Positions 18,083 to 25,955 of a stretch of 64,000 nucleotides of DNA are shown here, in pieces. The notes under the pieces were generated by a model. That model did not search any database. It was not told the origin of the DNA and saw only the letters and a list, made by a program, of their open reading frames with translations. This DNA comes from Thermosporothrix hazakensis. Its GTDB lineage: Bacteria > Chloroflexota > Ktedonobacteria > Ktedonobacterales > Ktedonobacteraceae. The DNA lies in the NCBI RefSeq assembly GCF_003253565.1, contig NZ_QKUF01000020.1:1-64000 (forward strand), read 5' to 3'. Position 1 is the stretch's first letter. Every line of letters starts with the position of its first letter. Both the position numbers and the translations under genes were made by a program.

Positions 18083-18889
18083 ATGAATCCTCGTATTTCC
18101 TTTATGGGGGCGAACTATGTAGCGCGTGCTGTGGGCTATCATATGGTCAAAGGCTGGGGAGAAGGCGACGAGGCCACAAATCGCCTGTTTCAGCCGCTTG
18201 AGACCTTCGCGGAGCGCTTCGAGCAGATCGTGAGTGACATTCATGCGCTCGGCTTTACAACAATGGATGTCTGGCTTGCACATCTGCACTGGTCCTGGGC
18301 AACTGAGGAGCATATCCGGCTGGCTCGTGAGATCTTGCGAAAATATTCGATGCGGGTAGCGAGTCTGGCCGGTTTTTTTGGTTCGACCCGGGAAGAGCTT
18401 GCGTCCTCCTGCCGTCTGGCACGAGCGCTTGAGACAACGGTGCTTGGCGGGACTTCATCCTTGCTGAAGACCGACCGCGCCTCGACGATTGCCATTCTCA
18501 AAGAGCACGGGGTGGTGCTTGGCATTGAAAACCACCCGGAGAAGACGCCGCAGGAGGTACTGGCGCAGATTGGCGATGATGGCGAGGGCGCGCTTGGCAC
18601 TGCCCTGGATACCGGTTGGTTCGCGACGCAGGGCTATGACGCTGTCCGGGCGATTGAAGAGCTGTTTCCCACCATTGTTCATATGCATCTCAAGGATGTG
18701 TTGCAGGCGGGTGAGCACGAGACTTGCCGCTTTGGACGGGGGATCGTCGATGTCGAGCAGTGTGTCAGGACATTGAGGCGCCTCGGCTACAGCGGCTACT
18801 ACAGTATAGAACATGAACCCGAGTTATATGACCCCACAGAAGATTGTCGTGTGATGTTAACGCAGGTCTCTGGCTGGCTGGCCGAGTAG
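18083..18889 (+). CDS. sugar phosphate isomerase/epimerase-like TIM barrel
   Basis: Xylose-isomerase-like TIM-barrel protein (AP endonuclase 2 fold), 268 residues. Metal-binding positions expected of the family are seen in GIENHPEK (Glu, His), ALDTGWF (Asp), VHMHLKDV (His, Asp) and YSIEHEPE (Glu). The start is ATG 18083 with GGAG five bases upstream (a preceding ATG at 18080 is too close). The next gene, a Gfo/Idh/MocA oxidoreductase, starts 13 bases later. This pair is common in inositol or keto-sugar catabolism, but the actual substrate is unknown. Confidence 0.87.
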   Translation: MNPRISFMGANYVARAVGYHMVKGWGEGDEATNRLFQPLETFAERFEQIVSDIHALGFTTMDVWLAHLHWSWATEEHIRLAREILRKYSMRVASLAGFFGSTREELASSCRLARALETTVLGGTSSLLKTDRASTIAILKEHGVVLGIENHPEKTPQEVLAQIGDDGEGALGTALDTGWFATQGYDAVRAIEELFPTIVHMHLKDVLQAGEHETCRFGRGIVDVEQCVRTLRRLGYSGYYSIEHEPELYDPTEDCRVMLTQVSGWLAE

Positions 18890-18902
18890 AAAGCAGGACG
18901 CT

Positions 18903-19976
18903 ATGGAGAAGAAACCACTGCATATCGCTATTGTTGGATGTGGCAATATTGCCGGAGCCTATGCCAGAACGTTTGCTCCCTATCCGCAGATCCGCCTGCT
19001 TGGGGCCACAGATATCGATTTTGCGCGGGCCGAAGCCTATGCTGCGGAGCATGGCGGCAAAGCGTACCCCTCGCTGGAAGCGCTGCTTGAAGATCCTGAG
19101 GTGGATGTAGTTGTCAATCTGAGCATTCACCATGCGCATGCCGCCGTGATCAGGCAATGTCTGGAGGCGGGTAAGGATGTCTATAGCGAGAAGCCGCTTG
19201 CGCTGAGCTCCGAGGAAGCATGGGCGCTGGTCAGGCTGGCGGAGGAGAAAGGGCGGCGGTTAAGCTGCGCGCCGATGACGATTCTCGGGGAGGCACAGCA
19301 GACGCTCTGGAAGGCGATTCGCGACGGTCTGGCTGGCGAGGTCCGGGTAGCCTATGCCGAGGTCAATTGGGGACGTATCGAGAGCTGGCATCCCGCGCCC
19401 GGGCCTTTCTACGAGGTTGGAGCGCTCTTTGACGCGGGCGTCTATCCCCTCACCATCATGACGACGATCTTTGGCCCGGCCCGACGGGTTATCGGTTTCG
19501 GCAAGGTGCTCTATCCAGATCGCGTCACGCAAACCGGGGAGCCCTTCCATATCGAGACACCCGACTTTGTGACCGCCACGATTGAGTTCGCCAGCGGCGC
19601 GGTTGCTCGCCTGACTGCGAGCTTCTACGTGGGGCAGCACAGCAAGCAGAAGGGCATCGAGTTCCATGGGGATAAGGGCTCGCTCTTCATCGATTCGTGG
19701 CAGGAATTCGATGCGAAGGTTGAGTACGCGCGTTTTGGTGAGGCCTATCAGCCGCTCCCGTATCTCAGGGAGCCCTATCGCGGTATCGAGTGGGCGCGCG
19801 GCGTGCTGGATATCGCAAGCGCCATAGAGGAACAGCGCCCGCAGCGGATCACCGGCACACAGGCCGCACACGTGGTCGATATTCTCTGCGCGATTCGGCA
19901 GTCCTATGAGCAGGGAACGCCGGTCGAGCTTCAATCGGAATTTGTGCAGCCTGAGCCGATGGACTGGGCTCGCTAA
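18903..19976 (+). CDS. Gfo/Idh/MocA family oxidoreductase
   Basis: NAD(P)-dependent sugar or inositol dehydrogenase. The N-terminal Rossmann fold has IAIVGCGNIAGAYA (residues 8-21), the family's YSEKPLA motif gives the conserved Lys, and GALFDAGVYPL fits the C-terminal substrate domain. It is the last gene of the sugar operon and pairs with the upstream TIM-barrel isomerase. Its stop codon overlaps by four bases the stop of the convergent kinase gene, leaving no room for a terminator between them. Confidence 0.92.
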   Translation: MEKKPLHIAIVGCGNIAGAYARTFAPYPQIRLLGATDIDFARAEAYAAEHGGKAYPSLEALLEDPEVDVVVNLSIHHAHAAVIRQCLEAGKDVYSEKPLALSSEEAWALVRLAEEKGRRLSCAPMTILGEAQQTLWKAIRDGLAGEVRVAYAEVNWGRIESWHPAPGPFYEVGALFDAGVYPLTIMTTIFGPARRVIGFGKVLYPDRVTQTGEPFHIETPDFVTATIEFASGAVARLTASFYVGQHSKQKGIEFHGDKGSLFIDSWQEFDAKVEYARFGEAYQPLPYLREPYRGIEWARGVLDIASAIEEQRPQRITGTQAAHVVDILCAIRQSYEQGTPVELQSEFVQPEPMDWAR

Positions 19977-21547
19977 CGCTGCTGATAGATCAGGGTATAG
20001 CGCCCGATGGTGATGCGATCGCCAGGTTGGAGCCGATAGCCCTGGCCCGGCAGGAGCCGTTGCCCGTTGACAAACACCCCTTTTGCGCTTTGCTGATCGT
20101 AGAGCGTATAGTAACCGCTCTCTTTGCGTAGCACGGCATGGTGGCGCGAAGTCAGGTTATCGCGTTCGAGCAGAATAGTGCTGCTCCCGGCCCGCCCCAC
20201 AGTCAGCAGATCGCCATGCAGCGGGATCTCATGCGACCCCTGATAGGGCGAGAGAACCAGCAAACTGGCCTGCTTCTCTGGCGGCTCTGCTGGTGGTGCC
20301 GGACTCGGCTCGGGAATATTTGGAGCGGCTGGCGGAACCGGGTGCGGTTCGGGAATGGTCGGTCTGGTTGGTGGGCCTGGCATCGGCTCAGGGACAACCG
20401 GCTCGGTTGGTGGAACCGGGATCGGCTCGGGAACGTCTGGCTGTGGCGGAAGGGGCGGCCTGACATCGGGCGGCTCCTCCGGCTCGGGCTGATAGGGCAC
20501 CGTCGGTTCAGGAATTTGCGGGGGCGTTGGTTCCGGCGTTGGAATGGGCTCCGCAATATCGGGCTCAATACGTGGCTCCTGTTGGGGCTTCTCGCGCATC
20601 GCTGCAAGTAGATCCTCCAGCAGGGGGCGTTTGGGCGTGTTGCCGGTTGGCGGCGGAACAATTACCTTATGCACAAGTGTTTCCTCCATCATGATGTCTT
20701 CCTCCTCTGCTTCTTCCGTTTGCGTCAGAGCATGAAGCAGGGCATCAGTGAATTCACGTGTGGAAGGGTAGCGACGTTCCGGCGCTGCTTGCAGGGCGCG
20801 TGTCATAACGGCATCAAATGACCTCGGCACTGCGGGATTCAGCCGCGAGAGCGCGGTAAAGCGTATGTTGAGTTTGAATTGAAGCACCTCTTTCGGCATG
20901 CCAAAAAAAGGAGGGCGGCCCGAGAGCCAGAAATAAAACAGGGACGCAAGGGCATACTGATCGCTCTCGGGGAGGGTGTGCAGGCGATATTGCTCGGGTG
21001 CCGCGATAATCGGGAGTGGTGTGGACTGAGGCTGCCCGTACTTGCGCACAAACATGGCACACCATGCATCGGAGACGATCAGCGGCGTTTCGGCAGAGGC
21101 TGGTAGAACGAGAATATTGGAGAATGTCAGGGAGCCATGCGCGTAGCCCTGAGTGTGCAGGGCATCGAGCGCCTGGGCCAGTTGCGTGGTCAGGCGGACG
21201 GCATCGGCAACCGTAAGCGGCGGACGATACTGCGTACGTCCATATGGCCCGAGCAGCGAGCCAGCCTCAAGGTAGGGACGCGCGATATAGACATAGCCGT
21301 CCCGGTCTCCATAGTCGAGAATCGGCGTCAGCAGCGGGTGGGTGATGATGCTCAGGGCCTGGGCATCGCGAAAAAACTGACGGCGAGCTTGATCTGAGAG
21401 CGGGTACCAGGGATGAAGCAGCTTCAGCAGGACCATCCGTGCAATGCGCGTGTCTTCTGCAAGATAGCTTTTGCCTGCGGCTCCGCTCCCAAGCGACCGG
21501 TTGATACGATAATACGCGAATTTCTGTCCTTCTACCAGATCGTGCAT
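19973..21547 (-). CDS. kinase-like protein (probable pseudokinase) with FHA domain
   Basis: A 524-residue protein with an N-terminal protein-kinase fold and a C-terminal FHA phosphothreonine-binding domain. The glycine loop LGSGAAGKSYLAED (19-32) and Lys42 (VLLKLL) are kept and APE is at 183-185, but the catalytic HRD is HGS (137-139, no Asp) and DFG is DAW (160-162). Phosphotransfer is therefore unlikely. A linker of about 120 residues is rich in Pro-Glu-Pro repeats. The FHA domain (from about 430) has VGRAGSST, TSRHHAVL and the NGQRL strand. The start is ATG 21547, five bases after GAGGAG; longer frames upstream lack this. It is tail to tail with the oxidoreductase. Confidence 0.85.
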   Translation of the reverse strand: MHDLVEGQKFAYYRINRSLGSGAAGKSYLAEDTRIARMVLLKLLHPWYPLSDQARRQFFRDAQALSIITHPLLTPILDYGDRDGYVYIARPYLEAGSLLGPYGRTQYRPPLTVADAVRLTTQLAQALDALHTQGYAHGSLTFSNILVLPASAETPLIVSDAWCAMFVRKYGQPQSTPLPIIAAPEQYRLHTLPESDQYALASLFYFWLSGRPPFFGMPKEVLQFKLNIRFTALSRLNPAVPRSFDAVMTRALQAAPERRYPSTREFTDALLHALTQTEEAEEEDIMMEETLVHKVIVPPPTGNTPKRPLLEDLLAAMREKPQQEPRIEPDIAEPIPTPEPTPPQIPEPTVPYQPEPEEPPDVRPPLPPQPDVPEPIPVPPTEPVVPEPMPGPPTRPTIPEPHPVPPAAPNIPEPSPAPPAEPPEKQASLLVLSPYQGSHEIPLHGDLLTVGRAGSSTILLERDNLTSRHHAVLRKESGYYTLYDQQSAKGVFVNGQRLLPGQGYRLQPGDRITIGRYTLIYQQR

Positions 21548-21666
21548 ACAGACTCCTCTGTTCCGTTCCGTTGAGTCCCTTCTTTCAACGTATTGTAGCA
21601 CAAATCGCACGTTCCCTCATAGATGGCGGACCACTGCTGATTTCGGATTTTGCGCGATTCTTGTCT

Positions 21667-23376
21667 TTAATCCAGGTATGGTGTTTCATGGTATGGCTGA
21701 GTTCCTCGCTTCGGGACGCGCAGCGCTTTCGCAGGCCAGAAATAGAGCGCGAGAAAGGCGAGCAGCGGCGGCACGAGATGATAGAGGAAATCCCATCCCT
21801 GCCAGTCACCGAAGGCGGGTGGGTGAAAGAGATAGAAATAGATCGAGTAGACCGAGGCCGAGAAGACCACCGACGCCCCCAGCAGCGCCCGCCCGAGTCG
21901 TTCATGCGCGACGGGAAGCGCGAGCGCGGCTATACCAATCGACCAGGTAAGATACCAGGGGAAGAACCAGGGCACCACAAAGAACAGGACAAACAGGAAC
22001 AACAGGCTCATCTGCGTCCAGTTTCGCAGGGTGGGCGTGCGCCACAGCCGCACCGCTGTGTAGATCAGGGTTGGGCCGAGCACCAGCGCATTTATCACGC
22101 TCCATGTCGAATGTTCGGCGAGAGGCGGAAGTACTGTATGCAGCCAGCCAGTCGCCGGGATGCCGTTCTGCTTGACCAGGAGCACAATGCTGTACGAGAT
22201 CGAGTGATAGAATGAGCCTGCCGAGGGAGGCGTTGAGAAGCTCGCCACAATCTCAGGGATGCTATGCCCGATCCAGAGCGGTACATAGCCGATCAGTCCC
22301 AGAAGCAGGCAGAAGCCCGCCCCTGCCAGGAGCTTGAGCAGGACCAGACGCCAGCGTGCCCCGGGCGTCTGCGTGCGGTGTGCGTCGAAGAGCTGGCGAG
22401 CCATCAGCACAAAGAACAGCGCCAGCAGGGGAGCTGCCGAATATTTGATGAGCAGCGCCAGCGACACGCTGAAGAGCACGGGCAGGTAGAGCGAGAGGCG
22501 CGCCCGTTGTTCATGCGGCCGCTGCTCGATCCGTTGCCAGAGGAAAGCACCAAGCAGCAGGAATGTGATCATCATGATATCGTTGTGGGCGCTATGGGCG
22601 CTTTCCAGCAGCGTGAGCGGGTTCCAGGCATAAAGGAGTACTCCAAGCATCACTGTGCGCTCTGTGCAGCCCTGACGGCGCAAAATACGCAGAATCAGGT
22701 AGCTATTCACAAGGTGGGTCAGTGCGAGGAGCACACGATAGCTGTACAGATGTATCAGGGCATGTGGGCCGGCGTACAGGGCAATTGCCGCGCTGATATA
22801 CTGCCAGAAGGGGCCGTAGGCTGACGTGGCGTAGCGCCAATCATGGTAGCGGTTGATCGGGTCGGCATGATGGCCCATCAGCGCGAAATAGGGGCTTTCG
22901 TGATAGGTGACAATCTGGCGACCATTGCCCGCGTAGGCAAAGATATCATGCGAGATCATCGCCGGGCTAAAAATCGAGATCAGGCAGACAAGCAGCGTAG
23001 TTCCCAGGATCAGGCGCAAGATCAGGCGATAGTTCCCCGTTTCTGGCTGCTTGCTGAGACACCAGGCACAAAGCCCATAGATGCTGAAGAGCAGACCGTT
23101 CAAGAGTAGAAAAAGCAGTGCGTTCGCCGATACCGGGTCAAGTTGCCCGGCAAAAGGCGCGGGAAGCCAGGCCCCAGGTGCCGTCAGCGGGCCTGGTGGT
23201 GGCATAACCTCGTTATGGGGGGGGAGATAGGTGAGCCGATAGAGCGGTGTCACATAGAGCAGGTTACAGAGCAGAAAGGCGCTGGCACAGAGCAGCACAC
23301 CCCGCGCCGACAGCCGGGCTGGTGGCCGTTCTGGCTGGACGCTGATGGGCTGCGGATCGACAAAGGTCTGTTTCAT
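21667..23376 (-). CDS. GT-C membrane glycosyltransferase (mannosyltransferase-like)
   Basis: A 569-residue polytopic membrane protein with about a dozen hydrophobic helices. The first external loop is followed by SPAMISHDIFAYAGNGRQ, the place where GT-C enzymes carry the catalytic acidic residue. YGPFWQYISAA and WNPLTLLESAHSAHND fit the MptA/B-type polyprenol-phosphate mannose-dependent alpha-1,6-mannosyltransferases. The exact sugar cannot be read. The start ATG 23376 follows AGGGAGACGA. It is the last of four adjacent GT-C genes; spacing from the previous one is 18 bases. Confidence 0.8.
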   Translation of the reverse strand: MKQTFVDPQPISVQPERPPARLSARGVLLCASAFLLCNLLYVTPLYRLTYLPPHNEVMPPPGPLTAPGAWLPAPFAGQLDPVSANALLFLLLNGLLFSIYGLCAWCLSKQPETGNYRLILRLILGTTLLVCLISIFSPAMISHDIFAYAGNGRQIVTYHESPYFALMGHHADPINRYHDWRYATSAYGPFWQYISAAIALYAGPHALIHLYSYRVLLALTHLVNSYLILRILRRQGCTERTVMLGVLLYAWNPLTLLESAHSAHNDIMMITFLLLGAFLWQRIEQRPHEQRARLSLYLPVLFSVSLALLIKYSAAPLLALFFVLMARQLFDAHRTQTPGARWRLVLLKLLAGAGFCLLLGLIGYVPLWIGHSIPEIVASFSTPPSAGSFYHSISYSIVLLVKQNGIPATGWLHTVLPPLAEHSTWSVINALVLGPTLIYTAVRLWRTPTLRNWTQMSLLFLFVLFFVVPWFFPWYLTWSIGIAALALPVAHERLGRALLGASVVFSASVYSIYFYLFHPPAFGDWQGWDFLYHLVPPLLAFLALYFWPAKALRVPKRGTQPYHETPYLD

Positions 23377-23394
23377 TCGTCTCCCTCTAGAGAA

Positions 23395-24537
23395 TCATAC
23401 CATCCAGGAATTCATGTAAAAGATCATACTGAGCGTCACGAGCAGAGCCGCAAAGAATACCTGTAACGCTTTGTCAAGGCGTGGATGCTCGATACAGAGA
23501 AAACCGAGCGTAATAAAGGCTGGAGCCTCCTCAAGCACAAGGCGCTGCATTGAAATCAGTGGGTCGGCGTGGGTCAGGCTCGGATTCACCAGACAGAATA
23601 GCAGCAGAATGAGATTATAGATGCTATAGCTCAGGCGAATGCGGCGCCAGCCAGCGAGAAGCAGCGCCAGAAAGCTGAGCGTCGCCCCCAGATCGAGTAG
23701 AATATGTGCCTGATAAAACGAGCCGAAGGGCTGTTCCCAGATCAGGTCATAGATCGCACTGGCGATGCCGGCCCACGGCCATGCGGAGCGCCGCGACCAG
23801 TTTTCCTGTACCGTAGCGAAAATGATCGGATCTCCGGTACTGTACCAGCAATAAAGCGAATAGAGCGCGGTGCCAAGCGGAATCAACAACATGGGGAGCA
23901 GGCAAAAGAACAGCGTTCGCTTGTTGATCGCGACCCGGTCTTTCTGTAACCAGAGCTCCACCAGAAAGGGGAAGACCAGCATCAGCCCGACCGAGCGCGT
24001 CAACGCCGCCAGACAGCCGAGCAGTCCCGCTGTCCACCAATGGTGACGCCGGAGCGCCAGCAACGTTCCCAGAGCAAAAAACAGAAACAGTGTCTCGTTG
24101 TACGCTGTGAAGAAATAGAACGAGGTCGGAAAGATACAGAAGAGCAGTTGTGCCTTACATGCTACTTTTTCGCCGCCAATGTCCGCAGCAAGCTGGTAGA
24201 GCAGCAGCAGCGTCCCGAACAGCGCCAGATTGCTGAGCATAAAACCAACCAGCCAGTAGCTCCACGGGCCAAGATACTGACTGATCGAGGCAATCAGCAG
24301 CGGAAAGAAGGGAAAGAACGCGAAGTCTGTCGGGACCTGATAGCCGTGTTGCGCGATCCGCAGAAAATTGAGCGCATCCCAACGCGCCCAGACCATCAGC
24401 ATATCTTCAAGCTTGACTGCTTGCGTGGAGTCTCTGGGCGTGTTGAGCAGAATATAGCCAACGTATGTTACGATGACGAGCAAAACCCGTGTCAGGACAA
24501 AAAGCCAGAGTGTCCTGAGTATGGCAGAAAATTTCAT
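23395..24537 (-). CDS. PIG-V-like mannosyltransferase (paralogue 1)
   Basis: Polytopic GT-C enzyme of the PIG-V/GT76 type, which uses dolichyl or polyprenyl-phosphate-mannose. The family motif is intact: RWDALNFLRIAQHGY, then FAFFPFFPL and CIFPTSFYFFTAYNETLF. About 10-11 transmembrane helices fill the rest. ATG 24537 gives 380 residues; a TTG at 24591 would add 18. It is 128 bases after the similar gene upstream, with which it shares several long motifs, so the two arose by duplication. Confidence 0.83.
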   Translation of the reverse strand: MKFSAILRTLWLFVLTRVLLVIVTYVGYILLNTPRDSTQAVKLEDMLMVWARWDALNFLRIAQHGYQVPTDFAFFPFFPLLIASISQYLGPWSYWLVGFMLSNLALFGTLLLLYQLAADIGGEKVACKAQLLFCIFPTSFYFFTAYNETLFLFFALGTLLALRRHHWWTAGLLGCLAALTRSVGLMLVFPFLVELWLQKDRVAINKRTLFFCLLPMLLIPLGTALYSLYCWYSTGDPIIFATVQENWSRRSAWPWAGIASAIYDLIWEQPFGSFYQAHILLDLGATLSFLALLLAGWRRIRLSYSIYNLILLLFCLVNPSLTHADPLISMQRLVLEEAPAFITLGFLCIEHPRLDKALQVFFAALLVTLSMIFYMNSWMV

Positions 24538-24665
24538 CAAAAACCACCACAAACACGACCCGCCCGTCAACAAAACGGCCAGGTCGCGCAATTTCCTCTT
24601 CTTCTAACGAAAAAGATGCGTGTCTGGAAACAAAAACCGCTGCTTCCCCCCATTTTAGGGTGCGC

Positions 24666-25835
24666 TCAAGGTTGAAGAATAAAGGTAATGCTGAAAAGTG
24701 CCAGAAAAACAGGAAAAATCAGGAAGAGCGATTGATGGAATCCAGGATGCTTTTTCCCCTGAAATGCGAGCGTGAGCAGCATAGGAAAAAGCAGAAGCAG
24801 CATGTGCTGATTGGGCTGCAAGACGTCGGGGCTCTCCTGTGCCGGAAATGAGAGCAGCACAAAGAGGACACCGAATGACCAGAGCGAGTACCGAAATGGA
24901 AGCCGAAACAGCCCCACAACCCACAGGACCAGAAAGAACAGGGTGATACAGAGATCGATAATCAGGTGTACCTGAAGCGACGAGCCGGCAGGGAGCGCAT
25001 GCGGCCCGAAGAGCATGCTGAATGTCTGTATGATCCCTTCCCAGGGATAGGTGAACTCGCGTCCCGACTGCAACTCGACTGTCAGCAGGGCGAGACGGTC
25101 ACCGGTCGCCAACCAGGCACAATAGTTAATAAAGAGAATACAAAAGGGAAACAGCAAAAGAGGTGTTATGCCATTCAGGAAGGCAAACACGCTCGAGAAC
25201 AGGGCTCTCCGTTCGGCGATCAGCGTCGCCAGATAGGGAAGCAGCAACAACAGGCCAAACGGTGAGGTCAGGGAAGCCAGCATGCCAAACAGCCCGGCAC
25301 GCCACCAGTAGCGCCGTTGCAGCGCCCAGAATGTCCCGACCGAAAAGAGCAACAGGAAAGACGTGTTATAGGCCGTAAAAAAATAAAAGGAGGTCGGAAA
25401 GATACAATAATAGAGAATCGTGTAATGGGCGACTTTTTCTTCGATAGAGAAAGCAATAATATGATAGAGGAAAATCAGTGCTGCCAGAAAAGCCAGATTG
25501 CTCAGGATCATGCCGACAAGGAAATAGTTGCCAGTCAGGTTGCCCACTGCTCCCACGAGCAGCGGATAGAGCGGAAAATAGGCAAAATCACTCAGCGATT
25601 GATAGCCATACCGGGCAATACGAATATAGTCTGTCGACTCTCCCAGGTTCCAGGCGGAAAGCAGAGAAGGGACCGTCACAATTTTCGCCAGATAGGTTGG
25701 GGTCGTCAGCAGCAGATAGGCAAAATAGGTCACAGCAAAGAGGACAAGGCGCGTGACAATAAATAACCAGATAGTGTCACGGATCGGGGTTCTTTTAAGC
25801 GCAATATACTTATGATACAGCCTTTGAATACGCAT
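24666..25835 (-). CDS. PIG-V-like membrane protein with altered catalytic motif (paralogue 2)
   Basis: Close paralogue of the downstream gene: both have CIFPTSFYFFTAYN, LLVG/SNLA and FAYFPLYPL-type segments and about 10 helices. The RWDALNF motif has become LGESTDY here and the Glu of AYNETLF is replaced (AYNTSFL), so it may be inactive or use a shifted acid. I choose ATG 25835 (389 residues), because the longer frame from TTG 25943 starts exactly on a consensus -35 box. GGAAGG lies upstream of the ATG but inside a 13-bp stem (25843-25912). Confidence 0.8.
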   Translation of the reverse strand: MRIQRLYHKYIALKRTPIRDTIWLFIVTRLVLFAVTYFAYLLLTTPTYLAKIVTVPSLLSAWNLGESTDYIRIARYGYQSLSDFAYFPLYPLLVGAVGNLTGNYFLVGMILSNLAFLAALIFLYHIIAFSIEEKVAHYTILYYCIFPTSFYFFTAYNTSFLLLFSVGTFWALQRRYWWRAGLFGMLASLTSPFGLLLLLPYLATLIAERRALFSSVFAFLNGITPLLLFPFCILFINYCAWLATGDRLALLTVELQSGREFTYPWEGIIQTFSMLFGPHALPAGSSLQVHLIIDLCITLFFLVLWVVGLFRLPFRYSLWSFGVLFVLLSFPAQESPDVLQPNQHMLLLLFPMLLTLAFQGKKHPGFHQSLFLIFPVFLALFSITFILQP

Positions 25836-25842
25836 GAAATAG

Positions 25843-25912
25843 ATGACGACCTTCCTTACGCGTTTGTTGCGGGAGCAAAACCTGTTGATATACCTCTGCG
25901 GAGGGTCGTCAT
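25843..25912 (-). promoter_or_regulatory. leader hairpin covering a ribosome-binding site
   Basis: Arms 25843-25855 and 25900-25912 match at 12 of 13 positions. The distal arm falls at the predicted transcript start, and the proximal arm holds the GGAAGG ribosome-binding site and ends seven bases before the ATG at 25835. Folding would hide the site; the 44-base loop is free to bind something else. This is a candidate riboregulator or thermosensor, or a simple translation brake. Confidence 0.6.
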
Positions 25913-25914
25913 GT

Positions 25915-25943
25915 AGTATATGAACGAAGCTCGCCACTGTCAA
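25915..25943 (-). promoter_or_regulatory. consensus sigma-A promoter inside the GT cluster
   Basis: Minus strand TTGACA (25943-25938), 17-base spacer, TATACT (25920-25915). It matches both consensus boxes almost perfectly. It lies 12 bases downstream of the PMT-type gene stop and drives the two PIG-V-like genes and the last glycosyltransferase. Confidence 0.85.
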
Positions 25944-25955
25944 GCGGGCGCGACT

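Noticed and set aside
21667..25900. Many long plus-strand frames across the GT-C glycosyltransferase genes
   Set aside because: They are Arg/Gln-rich mirror frames of hydrophobic coding regions and carry no motif.
25836..25943. Longer start (TTG 25943) for the PIG-V-like paralogue
   Set aside because: The extra codons overlap a near-perfect promoter (TTGACA-N17-TATACT) and lack a ribosome-binding site.
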